From assembly GCF_027912495.1 (NCBI RefSeq), contig NZ_CP115463.1, positions 2,689,501 through 2,753,500 on the forward strand: 64,000 bases of DNA, in the 5' to 3' direction. Each line of letters opens with the position of its first letter. Within the stretch, counting starts at the first letter, position 1. The position numbers and the translations under genes are program-made. Positions 35,243 to 44,296 of the stretch are shown here, in pieces. Origin of the DNA: Caulobacter sp. NIBR1757 (GTDB lineage Bacteria; Pseudomonadota; Alphaproteobacteria; Caulobacterales; Caulobacteraceae). The notes beneath the pieces were generated by a model. That model searched no databases. It was not told where the DNA came from and saw only the letters and a list, made by a program, of their open reading frames with translations.

Positions 35243-37603
35243 CTAGTAGCTGGCCCGCAGCGTCAGGCTGACCGTGCGGTCCTCGCCCGGCGTGCCGACG
35301 ATCAGGCCGCTGTTGCCGGACACGATGGTGATGTTCTGGATGTACTCCTCGTCGAAGGCGTTGCGCACCAGGACGAAGGCCTCCCAACCGCTGTCCGACT
35401 TGAAGCCGGCCCGCAGGTTGACCAGCTGGTAGGCCGGCAGCCGGGCGTATTTCGACACCGCCGCGTCGGCGTAATAGTCCGACCGGAAGTTGGCGTCGGC
35501 GCCCAGGTAGCCCTCGCCGGAGACCTTGCCGAGCGTCAGCGCCTGGCGATACTCGCCACCGAACGCGCCGGCCCACTTCGACACGCCTGGCAGCTCCTTG
35601 CCGGACAGGTCGCAGGCCGCCGTCGCGGTGCCGATCCGCTCCAGCGGGCAGGGTCCGTTCTCGAAGCTGTCGTACTTGGCGTCGGTGTAGGCGAGGTTGG
35701 CGTAGAAGGTGAAGCCACCGATCGAGCGGGTGGTGGCGTCGACCTCGAACCCGTTCAAGGTCACCTTCTCGGCGTTGGCCAGGTAGCCGCGCAGCGCGCC
35801 GGGGCCGGTATCGACGACGTTGGCCTGGAAGTTCTCGACGTCGGTGGCGAACACCGCGGCGTTGAGCACGACCAGGTCATCGAACAGCTGGGTCTTCAGG
35901 CCGACTTCATAGGTTGTCACCTCCTCCGGCTTGACCACGGCGCTGACCAGCGACGGCGTGCCGGCCGCCGTGTTCGGGATACCGGCCATGTTGATGCCGC
36001 CCGACTTGAAGCCCTGCGACCAGGTTCCATAGAGGTGGACGTCCTCGGTGATGTCGTAGGACACCGCGATCTGGCCGGACCACGACCCGTCGCTGGTGCT
36101 GGCGGCATAGGCCTGAGGCCGGGCGATGCCCAGGCGACGGTTGATCAGGGTCGTGTCGGCCGTCACCAGCCCGCCGGAGACGGTGGCGACATAGTCGCCG
36201 TCCTTCTCTTCCTTGGTGTAGCGGATGCCGGGCGTGATGCGCAGCCTGTCTGTGATGTTCCAGGTCAGCTGGCCGAACGCCGCGTAGGAAGTGGTGTCGA
36301 TGCTGCTGTCGTTGAGCACCGTATAGCCGTCCAGCAGGGCCGGCGGCGTCGCCGTGCCCGGCAGCAGCCAGTAGGTGGCGTCGGCACCATATTCCGTCAC
36401 GCCGGCCGTGGTGATGGTCTGGTCGTAGTAGTAGAGGCCCGCCGTCCAGTCGATCGTGTTCGATGCATTGGAACCCAGCCGGATCTCCAGGCTGTCCTGC
36501 TTCTGGTGGCTGGGGTTGGCCGACTGACGGGTGACGTCGAGGGCGGTGTAGTCGCGGTCGTTGCGCGGCTCCCAGTCCCACTCACGGTGGGCGCCGATCA
36601 CCGTCAGGGTGGCGAAGTCGAAGTCATAGTCGGCGGTCAGGGCATAGCCGCTGAGCCATTGGTCGGCCTGGATCAGGCTATCGACGTCGGCCTTGCGGTC
36701 ATGGATGTTGCTGCTCGGCGGGGCATAGCCCTTGCCGGCGGCCAGGGCCGGGTACTGCTGATTGGCGGGCTTGAGGGTCGGGCCGTACTTCCAGAACAGC
36801 TGGGTGCAGCATTCAGGCTGCTGGCTGGTGTAGTCGGCGGCGAAGCGCAGCAGCAGCTTGTCGGTGGCCTGCCAGTAGATCTGGCCGCGCACGGTCTCGC
36901 TCTCGCGGGCGTTCTGGTCCGTCTTCTGGACCACGTTGTAGATGTCGCCGTCGCGATAGGTGGCGACCGCCGACAGCCGCACCGCCAGCACGTCCTTGAC
37001 GATCGGCGCGGTGACCGAGCCCTTGAACTGGCGATAACTGTAGCTGCCGTAGCTGCCCTCGACCTGGGCCTCGAATTCCCGGGTGTTGGCGTCCCGGGTG
37101 ACGATGTTCAGGGCCCCGGCCGTGGTGTTCTTGCCGAACAGGGTGCCCTGCGGCCCGCGCAGCACCTCTACCCGCTCGACGTCGATGAAGTCCGACAGGG
37201 CCGACCCAGGCCGCGAGTTGTAGACGCCATCGACATAAATGCCGACGCCCTGCTCCAGCCCGTCGTTGGCCAGGCCGTAGGAGGCGCCGAGGCCGCGGAT
37301 GGTCAGGGCCGTGTTGCGGCCGTTCGGCGACAGCACCTGCAGGGTGGGCACCAGCTGGGTCAGCTGGCTGATATTGTTCACCCCGGCTTCCTCGAGCTTG
37401 ACGCCGCTGGTCACCTGCAGCGCGATCGGCACGTCCTGGGCGCTTTCCTCGCGACGGCGGGCGGTGACGATCAGGGTGTCGACGGCGCCGTCGGCCGAGT
37501 CGGCCTCGATGGCGATGGCCGGCCCATCCTCGGCCGCGAAGACGGCGGGCGCCGCCATCAGCCAGGCGGCCCCGGTCAGCAGCAGAAGTCTGTGATTGGC
37601 CAT
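35243..37603 (-). CDS. TonB-dependent outer-membrane receptor
   Basis: A 786-residue receptor. A signal peptide (cleaved near FAAED at about 23) precedes the TonB box region and the plug domain (about 45-165: 'TLIVTARRREESAQDVPIALQV' and 'ERVEVLRGPQGTLFGKNTTAGALNIVTR'). A 22-strand barrel with alternating aromatic residues follows, ending in 'VSLTLRASY'. The plug type is common in Caulobacterales and sphingomonads for carbohydrates, lipids or plant compounds as well as iron complexes; the substrate is not readable. A TetR regulator is divergent, and its C-terminal half is unlike a siderophore-specific receptor. Confidence 0.93.
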   Translation of the reverse strand: MANHRLLLLTGAAWLMAAPAVFAAEDGPAIAIEADSADGAVDTLIVTARRREESAQDVPIALQVTSGVKLEEAGVNNISQLTQLVPTLQVLSPNGRNTALTIRGLGASYGLANDGLEQGVGIYVDGVYNSRPGSALSDFIDVERVEVLRGPQGTLFGKNTTAGALNIVTRDANTREFEAQVEGSYGSYSYRQFKGSVTAPIVKDVLAVRLSAVATYRDGDIYNVVQKTDQNARESETVRGQIYWQATDKLLLRFAADYTSQQPECCTQLFWKYGPTLKPANQQYPALAAGKGYAPPSSNIHDRKADVDSLIQADQWLSGYALTADYDFDFATLTVIGAHREWDWEPRNDRDYTALDVTRQSANPSHQKQDSLEIRLGSNASNTIDWTAGLYYYDQTITTAGVTEYGADATYWLLPGTATPPALLDGYTVLNDSSIDTTSYAAFGQLTWNITDRLRITPGIRYTKEEKDGDYVATVSGGLVTADTTLINRRLGIARPQAYAASTSDGSWSGQIAVSYDITEDVHLYGTWSQGFKSGGINMAGIPNTAAGTPSLVSAVVKPEEVTTYEVGLKTQLFDDLVVLNAAVFATDVENFQANVVDTGPGALRGYLANAEKVTLNGFEVDATTRSIGGFTFYANLAYTDAKYDSFENGPCPLERIGTATAACDLSGKELPGVSKWAGAFGGEYRQALTLGKVSGEGYLGADANFRSDYYADAAVSKYARLPAYQLVNLRAGFKSDSGWEAFVLVRNAFDEEYIQNITIVSGNSGLIVGTPGEDRTVSLTLRASY

Positions 37604-37816
37604 GACAAGGCTCCCCGACCGCCCGCTCAGCCCCCATGGCGTCGCGTCCAGCCTGCGTCGCCTTTATTCCCACCATGGCGATAGGTTTAAACAGTTTTTC
37701 TGAAGACGCTTTTATCGGCGCCAACCAGGCCCGTTTCGAACACCTGTTTTATCGCCCTTGCCTAATTCCGCCGCGCCCGTAATGCTCCGTTTCCGGAAGG
37801 GAAGGGTTGGGTCACA

Positions 37817-38476
37817 GTGAGTCAGATTGAAAACGGCGCTCCCGAGGCCCCTGGCGAGGCCGAGGCGGCCACCAAACAGCTGGTCTTCAACGCCGCCGAG
37901 CGGTTGTTCGCCCTCAACGGCTTCCAGAACGTCTCGGTGCGCGACATCACCGCCGAGGCCGGCGTCAACCTGGCCTCCGTCAACTACCACTTCGGCTCCA
38001 AGGACAGCCTGCTGTTCGAGATCTTTCGCCGCCGCACCACCGAGCTGAACCGCGAACGGGCCCGCATGCTGCATGAGGTGACCGACGCCCACGGCGGCGC
38101 CCCGCCGGTGCGCGAGATCCTCACCGCCCTGATCGCCCCGCCCCTGCGTTGGCTTGATCCGGCCAACGACCGCCGCATCTCCCTGCAGTTCCTGATCCGC
38201 GCCCGCTCGGAAGGCGCCGCCGAGATCAGGGAGGTGCTGTCGACCGACGTCAGCCACCTGCGCCGCTTCAGCGACGCTCTGCTGGCGGCCCGGCCCGACC
38301 TGCCTCCGGAGGAGGTCTACTGGCGCCTGCATTTCGTGCTCGGCATGATCCACCAGAACCGCTTCATGGAACTGGACCGCCTGCACGTGCTGTCGGAAGG
38401 CCTCACCCGGGAAGACGACATCGCCGCCCTGCAACGGCGCATGGTCGATTTCGCCAGCGCCGGGTTCGAGGGTTAG
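37817..38476 (+). CDS. TetR family transcriptional regulator
   Basis: A 219-residue repressor with a GTG start. The N-terminal HTH spans about 18-65 ('AAERLFALNGFQNVSVRDITAEAGVNLASVNYHFGSKDSLL'). The C-terminal ligand domain has a 'RRISLQFLIRARSEGAAEIREVL' region typical of the TetR_C_33 group. It is divergent from the TonB receptor with a 213-base gap that contains two copies of TTTTATCG (37710 and 37747), possible half-sites, so it probably controls the receptor. Its stop abuts an inverted repeat. Confidence 0.9.
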   Translation: MSQIENGAPEAPGEAEAATKQLVFNAAERLFALNGFQNVSVRDITAEAGVNLASVNYHFGSKDSLLFEIFRRRTTELNRERARMLHEVTDAHGGAPPVREILTALIAPPLRWLDPANDRRISLQFLIRARSEGAAEIREVLSTDVSHLRRFSDALLAARPDLPPEEVYWRLHFVLGMIHQNRFMELDRLHVLSEGLTREDDIAALQRRMVDFASAGFEG

Positions 38477-38582
38477 GAATAATTGGGGACACGCACTATT
38501 TCGCGGCCCCGCCAGAGACAGCAGCCCGCCTGTGAAGCGAAATAGTGCGTGTCCCCAATTATTCCGTGTCCCCAATTATTCC
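38476..38582. repeat. RAYT/REP-like inverted repeat between tetR and coq4
   Basis: Two perfect 29-base arms (38476-38504, beginning GGAATAATTGGGGACACGCA, and 38537-38565) face each other across a 32-base loop, followed by a third partial copy GTGTCCCCAATTATTCC (38566-38582). The GGGGACACGCACTATTTCG core is of the kind associated with REP-type transposases (TnpA-REP). The element starts on the last base of the tetR stop and contains the stop codon of the convergent COQ4-like gene. Confidence 0.88.
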
Positions 38583-39364
38583 GTCGTCGCCGGCTCGAAC
38601 GCGCCGTCGCGCAGCTCGGGCGGGATCGACAGATAGACGGTCGGCGGCTTGATGCCGAGCCGGGCCCGCGCCGCTTCCAGATCCTCGGCGAACAGCGCCG
38701 GATAATCGACCTCGGGCAGCCAGGCCGCCGCCTTGCCGTTCCTGAACGCCTGCCGGATCGCCGCCCGGTAGGGCTGGCCGTTCTTCGCCTTGCCGAACTT
38801 CCCGCCGGCGGCGAGGGCGATGACGCCGAAGCCCAGGCTGCGCGTCTGCTCATACGAGAAGGCCACGAGGCAGGCCTCGCCCAGCGCGTCGGTGCGGTAG
38901 CCGCTCAGCACATGCCAGATGTCGTGCACGTCGCGCATGCGCCGGGCGTACCAGGTCAGCGGATGCGCCGCCTCGACCTGGGAATCACGGGTCTGCTCGC
39001 TGATTTCCTTCAGTCCGTCGGCGGTAAAGCCGCGCTCGTCCATATGGGCCAGGTAGGCCGCCCCGACCGTGCCGGGCGCGAAGCTTTCCAGCCACTGGCG
39101 GTCCATCAGCCGGTCGTTCAGCTCGTCGCGCTCATAGGCGATCCGCCCGCCACGCGGCGTCTTCATCAGCCGGGCGTAACCCTTGGCGATGGCATTGCCC
39201 GACAGCGCCCGCATCAGGTCGAACACCGCGGCGGTGTCCTCCTTGTCCTTCATCAGCCGGTTGACCGCCCTGAAGGCGCGGATCGGCTGCAGCCGCATGG
39301 TCTCGCCCTTGCGGAACTCGACTTCGGGGCGGCCAGCGGCGACGATGGGGGTCATGGCGTTCAT
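38576..39364 (-). CDS. COQ4-like protein (ubiquinone biosynthesis family)
   Basis: A 262-residue protein of the COQ4 family, which in eukaryotes organises the coenzyme Q complex and removes the ring carboxyl group. The family's metal motif is present as HDIWHVLSGYRTDALGE (HDxxHx(11)E), and the upstream 'RGGRIAYERDELNDRL' and 'GTVGAAYLAHM' fit. Bacterial members are less studied, so a direct Q role is inference. Two start ATGs (39364 and 39355) are possible. The terminal Glu and the TAA come from a repeat element, so the original C-terminus may have differed. Confidence 0.85.
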   Translation of the reverse strand: MNAMTPIVAAGRPEVEFRKGETMRLQPIRAFRAVNRLMKDKEDTAAVFDLMRALSGNAIAKGYARLMKTPRGGRIAYERDELNDRLMDRQWLESFAPGTVGAAYLAHMDERGFTADGLKEISEQTRDSQVEAAHPLTWYARRMRDVHDIWHVLSGYRTDALGEACLVAFSYEQTRSLGFGVIALAAGGKFGKAKNGQPYRAAIRQAFRNGKAAAWLPEVDYPALFAEDLEAARARLGIKPPTVYLSIPPELRDGAFEPATTE

Positions 39365-39447
39365 GGTCGGAAACTCTGGGGAGAGGGTTTCGGCAGTCTA
39401 AGCGCCATTCAGTATGTTAACAGTGATTAGATCGCAAGGGGGTCAGA

Positions 39448-39660
39448 TTGCCACGCCTGCAAAAACGCTCGGTGTCGCTGACGGGCCACGCTACCTCGCT
39501 GGCGCTGGAGCCCGAGTTCTGGGCGGTTCTCGACGCGGCGGCGGCGGCGGAGGCCCTCAGCACCGCCGCCCTCATCGTGCGCATCGACGCCGGCCGCGGC
39601 GAACGCCCGCTGGCCTCGGCCTGCCGGGTGTTCGCGCTTCAGGAAGCCCACCGTCGATGA
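39448..39660 (+). CDS. Ribbon-helix-helix domain protein (RHH_4 type)
   Basis: A 70-residue protein with a TTG start preceded by AAGGGGGTC. The sequence KRSVSLTGHATSLALEPEFW is the hallmark of the alphaproteobacterial RHH_4 (PF13467) proteins, with an N-terminal beta strand 'RSVSLTGHATSLAL' that would pair in a dimer and contact DNA, and two helices after it. Usually single-gene, thought to be transcriptional regulators; no target is evident. It is divergent from the COQ4-like gene. Confidence 0.87.
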   Translation: MPRLQKRSVSLTGHATSLALEPEFWAVLDAAAAAEALSTAALIVRIDAGRGERPLASACRVFALQEAHRR

Positions 39661-39681
39661 CGACGGTGGGTCGCCGCGCGC

Positions 39682-40062
39682 CTACGGCCCGGGAATGAGC
39701 TGAACGTTGTACAGGCTGTGGTTCATCTCGCCGGTGCTGACCTGCATCGCGGTGCCCTTCACCATGTCGTTGCCCTGCAGCATGCAGTTGCTGTTGCCGT
39801 TCATGTCGTTGGTGAAGCTGATCGACACCGGATAGGAACCGAGGCCGGTGAGTTGCACCATGGCCGTCGCCGTGCCGTTGACGTCGTTCGTCGACACCCC
39901 CCATTTGGCGCCCTGGTACTGCCCCAGCGAGGCGCCCTGGGTCGGCTCTTCGCCCTGGACCCAAGTATTGCCGCTGCCGAGCGTGGGGCCCTGGATGGTC
40001 AGGTTGCCCCGCGTGTCGTTGACGACGTTCACTTCGATGCTGCGATAGCCGAGGTCGGCCAT
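39682..40062 (-). CDS. Small beta protein, aegerolysin/ET79-like (tentative)
   Basis: A 126-residue protein from the ATG at 40062 (MADLGYRSIEVNVVND). It is rich in Asn, Gly, Thr and Ser, with alternating hydrophobic strands and no signal peptide. The pattern 'VNVVNDTRGNLTIQGPTLGSG.TWV', then 'AKWGV...DVNGTATAMVQL..LGSYPVSISFTNDMNGN', resembles the beta-sandwich of aegerolysins and the Bacillus crystal protein ET79, which bind lipids or form pores with partners. This is pattern-level resemblance only. The longer frame starting at 40131 is less likely. Convergent with the RHH gene. Confidence 0.6.
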   Translation of the reverse strand: MADLGYRSIEVNVVNDTRGNLTIQGPTLGSGNTWVQGEEPTQGASLGQYQGAKWGVSTNDVNGTATAMVQLTGLGSYPVSISFTNDMNGNSNCMLQGNDMVKGTAMQVSTGEMNHSLYNVQLIPGP

Positions 40063-40250
40063 GGGTGGTCTCCGTCCGGTGGGCGTTGCTGCTGTCGTAG
40101 AGGCCGGGCCGCCCCACCCCGGCCGCGACACGGCAAGGATGTATCATGTCATGCTCGTCCGTAAATAGCGTTCGCCGAACGCCATTCGCGGAAACCAGCC
40201 CCCTGCCCGCCCCTACATCTCGCCGCGTCTGTGCTACATACGTTCCCCTC

Positions 40251-42593
40251 ATGCCAGAATCTCCCAACGACCCCCTCGCTCCCAGGATCTCCGACCTCGC
40301 CCGCGCCGATCGCGCGCCCGGCCAGCCCGACTACCTGCACGGCCTCAACCCCGAGCAGCGCCAGGCCGTGGAAGCCACCGAAGGCCCCGTCCTCGTCCTG
40401 GCCGGCGCCGGCACCGGCAAGACGCGCGTGCTGACCACCCGCCTGGCCCACATCCTGGCCACCGGCCGCGCCCGCCCGTGGGAGCTGCTCGCCGTCACCT
40501 TCACCAACAAGGCCGCTCGCGAGATGCGCGAGCGGATCGCCGCCATCATCGGCCCCAGCGCCGAGGGCCTGCGCTGGCTGGGCACCTTCCACAGCGTAGC
40601 CGCCCAGATCCTGCGCCGCCATGCCGATCTGGTGGGCCTGAAATCCAGCTACACCATCCTCGACACCGACGATCAGGAACGGCTGATCAAACAGGTCATC
40701 GAAGCCGCCGACATCGACGCCAAGCGCTGGACGCCGAAAACCCTCGCCGGCCTGATCGACCACTGGAAGAACCGCGGCTGGACGCCCGAAAACCTGCCCT
40801 CCCCGGAAAACAGCGCTTTCGCCAACAACCGCGGCCAGGAGCTCTACGCCGCCTACCAGGCCCGCCTGCGCACGCTTAACGCCTGCGACTTCGGCGACCT
40901 GCTGCTGCACAACATCACCATATTCCAGAAGCACCCGGACATCCTGGCCGAGTACCACGACCGCTTCCGTTACATCCTCGTCGACGAGTACCAGGACACC
41001 AACGTCGCCCAGTACCTGTGGCTGCGGCTGCTCGGCCAGGCCCGCCAGAACGTCTGCTGCGTCGGCGACGACGACCAGTCGATCTACGGCTGGCGCGGGG
41101 CCGAGGTCGACAACATCCTGCGCTTCGAGCGCGACTTCCCGGGCGCCGCCGTCATCCGGCTGGAGCGCAACTACCGCTCGACCCGCAACATCCTGGCCGC
41201 CGCCAGCGGCCTGATCGCCGAGAACAAGGGCCGCCTTGGCAAGACCCTGTGGACCGAGGACCAGGCCGGCGAAAAGGTCATGGTCCGCGGCGTCTGGGAC
41301 GGCGAGGCCGAGAGCCGCCTGATCGCAGAGGAGATCGAGCGCTGGAAGAAGTCCGGCCGGCGCTATCGGGACGTCGCCATCCTGGTGCGCGCCTCCTTCC
41401 AGATGCGCGCCTTCGAAGAGCGCTTCGTCATGCTGGCCATCCCCTACAAGGTGATCGGCGGCCCCCGCTTCTTCGAGCGGGCCGAAATCCGCGACGCCCA
41501 TGCCTACCTGCGCCTGATCCAGTCGCCCGACGACGACCTGGCCTTCGAGCGCATCGTCAATGTGCCCAAGCGCGGCATCGGCGACACCAGCGTCCAGAAG
41601 ATCCTCACCCTGGCCCGCCACCACGGGATCAGCGCCATCGACGCCAGCCGAGGCCTCGTCAACACCGACGAACTGGTCGGCAAGACCCGCACGGCCCTCG
41701 CCTCTTTCGTCCGCGACATCGACCGCTGGACCGCCCAGCTGCAGAGCGGCCAGACCGACCACGTCCGCCTGACCGAGACCATCCTGGAGGAGAGCGGCTA
41801 CACCGACGCCCTGCGCCTCGACAAAGGCCCGACCAGCCAGACCCGGCTGGAAAACCTCAAGGAGCTGGTCCAGTCGATGGGCCAGTTCGACGCCCTCGGC
41901 GACTATCTCGAGCACGTCTCCCTGGTCATGGACCTCGACCGGGGCGGCGGCGACAACGACAGCGTCCAGATCATGACCCTGCACAGCGCCAAGGGCCTGG
42001 AATTCCCCCTGGTCTTCCTGCCCGGCTGGGAGGAAGGCGTCTTCCCCAGCCAGCGCAGCATGGACGAGAAGGGCGAGAAGGGCCTGGAGGAGGAACGGCG
42101 CCTCGCCTACGTCGGCATCACCCGCGCCCGCGAACAGGCCCGCATCAGCTTCGCCGCCAACCGCCAGGTCTACGGCCGCTGGACCACCCAGCTCCCCAGC
42201 CGCTTCGTCGATGAACTGCCGCCGGAGACGGTCGATGCGGCGTCCGAGACGGGCTACTACGGCGGCGGCCCCGGCATGAGCCAGCCCACCACCAGCCGCT
42301 GGGACGCCGACTCCAGCTTCGGCCAGGGCTACACCTCCCCCGGCTGGAAACGCGCCCAGGCGAGGAGCTACCAGGGCAGCCACCCCGGCCGCCAACAGGT
42401 CATCGAAGGCGAAGGCCGCCTGGTGGCGGTGTCAGCGCCCGAGAAGGAGAGCGCCTACGCGAAGGGGGACCGGGTGTTCCACATCAAGTTCGGCTACGGC
42501 GCGGTCGTGGCCGTGGAGGGGAACAAGCTGACGGTGGCGTTCGAGCAGGCGGGGGAGAAGAAGGTGATCGACTCGTTCGTGGAGCGGGGGTGA
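40251..42593 (+). CDS. uvrD: ATP-dependent 3'-5' DNA helicase, UvrD/PcrA family
   Basis: A 780-residue SF1A helicase of nucleotide-excision and mismatch repair and fork maintenance. Motifs in order: Q-motif 'LNPEQRQAVEATEGPVLVLAGAGTGKTRVL' (Walker A), Ia 'VTFTNKAAREM', Ic 'GTFHSVAAQIL', II 'ILVDEYQDTN', III 'CCVGDDDQSIYGWRGAE', IV 'ERNYRST', V 'IMTLHSAKGLEFPLVF', VI 'RRLAYVGITRAREQ'. A Gly-rich C-terminal tail ends in a TTDA/PcrA-type 'GDRVFHIKFGYGAVVAVEGNKLTVAFEQAGEKKVIDSFV' domain. The ATG at 40251 gives the normal N-terminus. The low-GC island starts right after it. Confidence 0.96.
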   Translation: MPESPNDPLAPRISDLARADRAPGQPDYLHGLNPEQRQAVEATEGPVLVLAGAGTGKTRVLTTRLAHILATGRARPWELLAVTFTNKAAREMRERIAAIIGPSAEGLRWLGTFHSVAAQILRRHADLVGLKSSYTILDTDDQERLIKQVIEAADIDAKRWTPKTLAGLIDHWKNRGWTPENLPSPENSAFANNRGQELYAAYQARLRTLNACDFGDLLLHNITIFQKHPDILAEYHDRFRYILVDEYQDTNVAQYLWLRLLGQARQNVCCVGDDDQSIYGWRGAEVDNILRFERDFPGAAVIRLERNYRSTRNILAAASGLIAENKGRLGKTLWTEDQAGEKVMVRGVWDGEAESRLIAEEIERWKKSGRRYRDVAILVRASFQMRAFEERFVMLAIPYKVIGGPRFFERAEIRDAHAYLRLIQSPDDDLAFERIVNVPKRGIGDTSVQKILTLARHHGISAIDASRGLVNTDELVGKTRTALASFVRDIDRWTAQLQSGQTDHVRLTETILEESGYTDALRLDKGPTSQTRLENLKELVQSMGQFDALGDYLEHVSLVMDLDRGGGDNDSVQIMTLHSAKGLEFPLVFLPGWEEGVFPSQRSMDEKGEKGLEEERRLAYVGITRAREQARISFAANRQVYGRWTTQLPSRFVDELPPETVDAASETGYYGGGPGMSQPTTSRWDADSSFGQGYTSPGWKRAQARSYQGSHPGRQQVIEGEGRLVAVSAPEKESAYAKGDRVFHIKFGYGAVVAVEGNKLTVAFEQAGEKKVIDSFVERG

Positions 42594-42619
42594 TCACCAA
42601 CGCGGCAGGCCGCCCTTCG

Positions 42620-43117
42620 CTAGAAGACTCCCAAGATGAGCTTGCGAACAAATCCGTCCAACCATTCCCGCTCAAAATTCTCTTTGAGAGGAGCAGGTGG
42701 CCGGAAGCCGATGTCGGCAAACAGCTCCTCCAAGGAAATGAGCCTCTCTCGGAAACCCGCCTCATACCCAAATCTAACGCTGGCTTTGTCTGGTCCGCAT
42801 AGAATCCAAGCATCTTTACGAGTTATGGCGTGGGCCCAAAGTTCCCTTTCTCCAGCGTCTAGATTGTTCCCTCCACGCACAGCGACTTCAGCCATTTCGC
42901 GCTGAGACACAGTATGAATTTGGGAGAACGAACTGCGAAGTTCCGCCTCTTCAATCTGATGCTCCGGACGGCGCCGCTGCTTCCCCGTCTGAGTTTCTTC
43001 GATACATTTTTCAACAGTTTCAAGATCATAGCCACCCGCGAGCGGCCGCCAAAACCCACGCTTGTGGCACTCAAGGATCACGTTTGTGTCGATGAGTACC
43101 ACTCGGCGCGCGGTCAT
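42620..43117 (-). CDS. PIN domain protein (DUF4411 type), putative toxin
   Basis: A 165-residue protein with a PIN-fold N-terminus (RRVVLIDTNVILECHK, with the first metal-binding Asp in IDTN) and later acidic residues near 'LDAGERELWAHAI' and 'ILCGPDKA', consistent with a PIN ribonuclease active site. It is immediately downstream of the XRE-ImmA gene on the same strand with a 5-base gap. This pairing, an XRE-ImmA/IrrE (COG2856) regulator with a DUF4411 PIN protein, is a recurrent toxin-antitoxin-like module. GC content is visibly lower than in the helicase next door. Confidence 0.78.
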   Translation of the reverse strand: MTARRVVLIDTNVILECHKRGFWRPLAGGYDLETVEKCIEETQTGKQRRRPEHQIEEAELRSSFSQIHTVSQREMAEVAVRGGNNLDAGERELWAHAITRKDAWILCGPDKASVRFGYEAGFRERLISLEELFADIGFRPPAPLKENFEREWLDGFVRKLILGVF

Positions 43118-43122
43118 GATTG

Positions 43123-44244
43123 CTAAAGCTCAGCGGGCCGGTCGATCCCAAACGTCTCACAAAGATCGCCTAGGTCTTCCGCCGTCATATCAAGCAGAGA
43201 AGCAGCGCGCCTTGATGACAAATGCCCTGCTTCTATCGCCGCAACTATCGTCCTGACGAACGGCCCGCTGAACAAGGGCGGTGGTTCTTCAGGACCTCGG
43301 TCACGTGCCGTTCGAGTCAGAACGTCATTCTGTACCTTGGCGGCAGCCGGATAGCGGCGTGAGTTCACGAGACGCCATTTAAGGGCCAGCCCTGAAACAC
43401 CGAGCTCGGCTGCTGCTGCCGCAAGCCAAACATCAAGGTCCCCTTGAGGCTCTCCGAGTTTTTCCAGCGCATCTCCAGGCATCAAAAGACCCGACGCGAA
43501 ATTATCGGCCAGTCGCTCGATACGCTGATTTCGTTTTCCAGATTGGGTACGAGGCTGTTCCGCAGAATCAACTTCCGATGATTCGACCCGCTCAGGCTTC
43601 ATCGTGTCCCAAGTCAGGATATGAAAGAACTCATGGGCAAGATCGTAGTTTCTCCTTGCCTCAGATTCATGCCTATTGATAAGCACAGCGTTCAGCTCGG
43701 GCAAACGACAGGCAGCACCCGACACGCCTTGGATGGCATCAACCATCAGGACAAGAATGCCGTACCGCTGCTCCATCACCTCAGCCAAACGGTGAGCTGG
43801 CGCTGACCCCAACTCAAGTTCAGCAGCAACCGCTTCGCCGGCAGCAACAGCATCCTCAAATTGGCTAGTATGAGTGAGCCCAAGCCTTGGCATGATGACT
43901 GGTAGGCGACCGTCACCCAATCGATTAAGCTCGCGATACGCTCCAATCCACTCACCAGCTTTTGCCTCGTAAGCGTCTAAGGCGTCCGACGGCACATGAT
44001 GCTGCCGCCAAGAGAAGCTCTCTTTTTCAAATAGCAAAAATGGGTTGGTGAGCTGCTCAAGGCTGACCTCGAACCGTTCCACAATTTTGATCAGCTCATC
44101 GGCCTTGAGGCGACGTTGGCCCGCTTCGATTTGGGAAACGCTCTGCCTATCATTCAAGCTGAGAATTTGCGCAACGTCCGCTTGGGACATGCGACTTGCC
44201 ACCCGCAATGCCCTAATGCGGCGGCCGATGGTTTGATCAATCAT
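43123..44244 (-). CDS. XRE HTH plus ImmA/IrrE metalloprotease-like regulator
   Basis: A 373-residue protein. Residues about 9-63 are an XRE helix-turn-helix ('ALRVASRMSQADVAQILSLNDRQSVSQIEAGQRRLKADEL'). Residues about 150-300 are an ImmA/IrrE (COG2856) domain with the zinc motif H204-E-F-F-H208. In phage and mobile-element systems such proteases cleave repressors; fused XRE-ImmA proteins act as stress-responsive regulators or antitoxins. The C-terminal part has a second helical region ('SSRRAASLLDMTAEDLGDLCETF'), which looks HTH-like. The ATG at 44244 has the family N-terminus; an inverted repeat lies just upstream. Confidence 0.9.
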   Translation of the reverse strand: MIDQTIGRRIRALRVASRMSQADVAQILSLNDRQSVSQIEAGQRRLKADELIKIVERFEVSLEQLTNPFLLFEKESFSWRQHHVPSDALDAYEAKAGEWIGAYRELNRLGDGRLPVIMPRLGLTHTSQFEDAVAAGEAVAAELELGSAPAHRLAEVMEQRYGILVLMVDAIQGVSGAACRLPELNAVLINRHESEARRNYDLAHEFFHILTWDTMKPERVESSEVDSAEQPRTQSGKRNQRIERLADNFASGLLMPGDALEKLGEPQGDLDVWLAAAAAELGVSGLALKWRLVNSRRYPAAAKVQNDVLTRTARDRGPEEPPPLFSGPFVRTIVAAIEAGHLSSRRAASLLDMTAEDLGDLCETFGIDRPAEL

Positions 44245-44270
44245 GTTGCCAGGTTCCCTGTCGCCATATG

Positions 44271-44296
44271 ATCTTGCATTTGCATAATTGCAAGAT
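44271..44296 (-). promoter_or_regulatory. Probable XRE operator
   Basis: A perfect 8-base inverted repeat ATCTTGCA / TGCAAGAT with a 10-base A/T-rich spacer lies 27-52 bases upstream of the XRE-ImmA start codon. Its place in the promoter and its symmetry are what an autoregulatory XRE protein would need. No other evidence. Confidence 0.6.

Noticed and set aside
34631..37684. A 1017-codon plus-strand open frame opposite ku and the TonB receptor
   Set aside because: It is a shadow frame that stays open because of the high GC; the minus-strand genes have clear families, and the product has no recognisable domain.
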